Assembly: GCF_900105595.1 (NCBI RefSeq) | Contig: NZ_LT629784.1 | Coordinates: forward strand, 1,426,001-1,490,000 | Length of the DNA: 64,000 nt | Direction of reading: 5' to 3' | Source: Stappia sp. ES.058 | Lineage (GTDB): Bacteria > Pseudomonadota > Alphaproteobacteria > Rhizobiales > Stappiaceae | Part shown: positions 63,353 to 64,000 of the stretch, piece by piece | Numbering within the stretch: position 1 is the stretch's first letter | Layout of the letters: the number at the start of each line of letters is the position of its first letter | Made by a program: the position numbers and the translations under genes | Notes under the pieces: generated by a model | Seen by the model: the letters and a program-made list of their open reading frames with translations, nothing else | Told to the model about the DNA's origin: nothing | Databases searched by the model: none

Positions 63353-64000
63353 ATGGATTTCACCCTTGGCGAGGACCAGCGCGCGTTTCAGGACGTCGCA
63401 CGCCAGTTTGCGCGCGACGAGATGGAGCCGAATGCGCGCGAATGGGACGAGACCTCGCATTTTCCCGAAGAGACACTGCGCAAGGCGGCCGAACTCGGAT
63501 TCGGAGGCATTTACGTCGGTGACGGTGTCGGCGGCTCCGGGCTGACCCGGCTGGACGCGGCGGTGATCTTTGAGGAACTGGCCGCCGGCTGCACCTCGAC
63601 CGCCGCCTATATCTCGATCCACAACATGGCCGCCTGGATGATCGACCGTTTCGGCGACGATGCCCAGCGCCAGCACTTTCTGCCCAAGCTCTGCTCCATG
63701 GAGCATTTTGCCAGCTACTGCCTGACGGAGCCGGGATCGGGGTCGGACGCGGCAAGCCTGCGCACGCGCGCGGTGCGCGACGGCGACGACTATGTGCTGA
63801 ACGGCTCCAAGGCCTTCATCTCCGGCGGCGGGCGCTCCGACATATACGTCGTCATGGTTCGCACAGGCGAGGCCGGCCCCAAGGGGATCTCCTGCCTGGT
63901 GGTGGAAAAGGACACGCCGGGTCTGAGCTTCGGCGCGCAGGAAGCGAAGCTCGGCTGGAAGAGTCAGCCGACAGCGCAGGTTGATTTCAGCGATTGCAGG
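63353..64000 (+). CDS. acyl-CoA dehydrogenase, N-terminal part (3' end outside window)
   Basis: 216 residues are visible, open to the window edge. GGGAGGAGAGC stands about 8 bases before the ATG. The start [20 protein letters not shown] and FAD-binding segments [19 protein letters not shown] and [14 protein letters not shown] are those of the family. The sequence looks like the isobutyryl-CoA dehydrogenase branch (valine breakdown), based on [20 protein letters not shown]; branch assignment needs the missing C-terminus, where the catalytic Glu lies. It is divergent from hemB with a candidate promoter between. Confidence 0.88.
   Translation, partial: MDFTLGEDQRAFQDVARQFARDEMEPNAREWDETSHFPEETLRKAAELGFGGIYVGDGVGGSGLTRLDAAVIFEELAAGCTSTAAYISIHNMAAWMIDRFGDDAQRQHFLPKLCSMEHFASYCLTEPGSGSDAASLRTRAVRDGDDYVLNGSKAFISGGGRSDIYVVMVRTGEAGPKGISCLVVEKDTPGLSFGAQEAKLGWKSQPTAQVDFSDCR

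Overview
The window is a GC-rich bacterial chromosome segment (roughly 60-65% G+C by eye). It is almost fully coding and carries no rRNA, tRNA, insertion sequence, prophage or CRISPR array that I can see. Gene content and order point to an alphaproteobacterium of the order Hyphomicrobiales (Rhizobiales). The signs are the chain rpoZ-rel-DUF2062-pdxJ-acpS-lepB-rnc-era-recO-parC, an N-end-rule leucyltransferase (bpt) near an RDD protein and hemB, and a rhizobial-type formate dehydrogenase locus. The family cannot be fixed from the sequence alone.

Region 1 (1-18.8 kb) is a formate dehydrogenase (FDH) territory. The 3' end of the molybdenum/tungsten alpha subunit and the 4Fe-4S beta subunit are followed by a terminator-like hairpin and a candidate promoter. 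Then come a tiny lipoprotein, the cytochrome b gamma subunit, a WD40-cytochrome c fusion, a 50-residue membrane peptide overlapping it, an HtrA-like serine protease, a DUF6494 protein, a degenerate biotin/lipoate-ligase-like protein, a DUF6505 protein and a DUF6352 protein. After an interruption by a DMT exporter, a LysR regulator, a 51-residue ORF, a Bcr/CflA-type MFS pump, a multicopper oxidase and a DUF3144 protein, the FDH theme resumes. A large polyferredoxin diverges there from DUF3305-DUF3306 genes, and moaA for molybdenum cofactor lies nearby.

Region 2 (19-27.4 kb) holds envelope and redox genes: a DUF971 protein, two L,D-transpeptidases flanking a monohaem cytochrome c, class I fumarase, a YceI-cytochrome b561-YceI cluster, and two YfcG-like glutathione S-transferases around a GNAT acetyltransferase.

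Region 3 (27.6-38.9 kb) is a signalling and cell-envelope block: a membrane hybrid histidine kinase with a periplasmic CxxCH haem-binding motif, a very large alpha-2-macroglobulin with thioester motif and N-terminal PAN domain, and penicillin-binding protein 1C. The last two are the classic bacterial protease-trap and wall-repair pair.

Region 4 (38.9-53.6 kb) is housekeeping: an alpha/beta hydrolase, dapA and smpB, then a long leftward run made of a thioesterase, an iron alcohol dehydrogenase, parC, recO, era, rnc, lepB, acpS, pdxJ, DUF2062, rel and rpoZ.

Region 5 (54-64 kb) runs rightward and leftward: an NYN-domain protein, a type 5 uracil-DNA glycosylase, bpt, an SLC13-type permease, an RDD protein, threonine ammonia-lyase, a LysE exporter divergent from a MocR regulator with an operator-like palindrome between them, hemB, and the start of an acyl-CoA dehydrogenase cut by the window edge.

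The best candidates for undescribed biology are the set of uncharacterised FDH-linked genes and the haem-sensor kinase placed just upstream of the macroglobulin/PBP1C pair.
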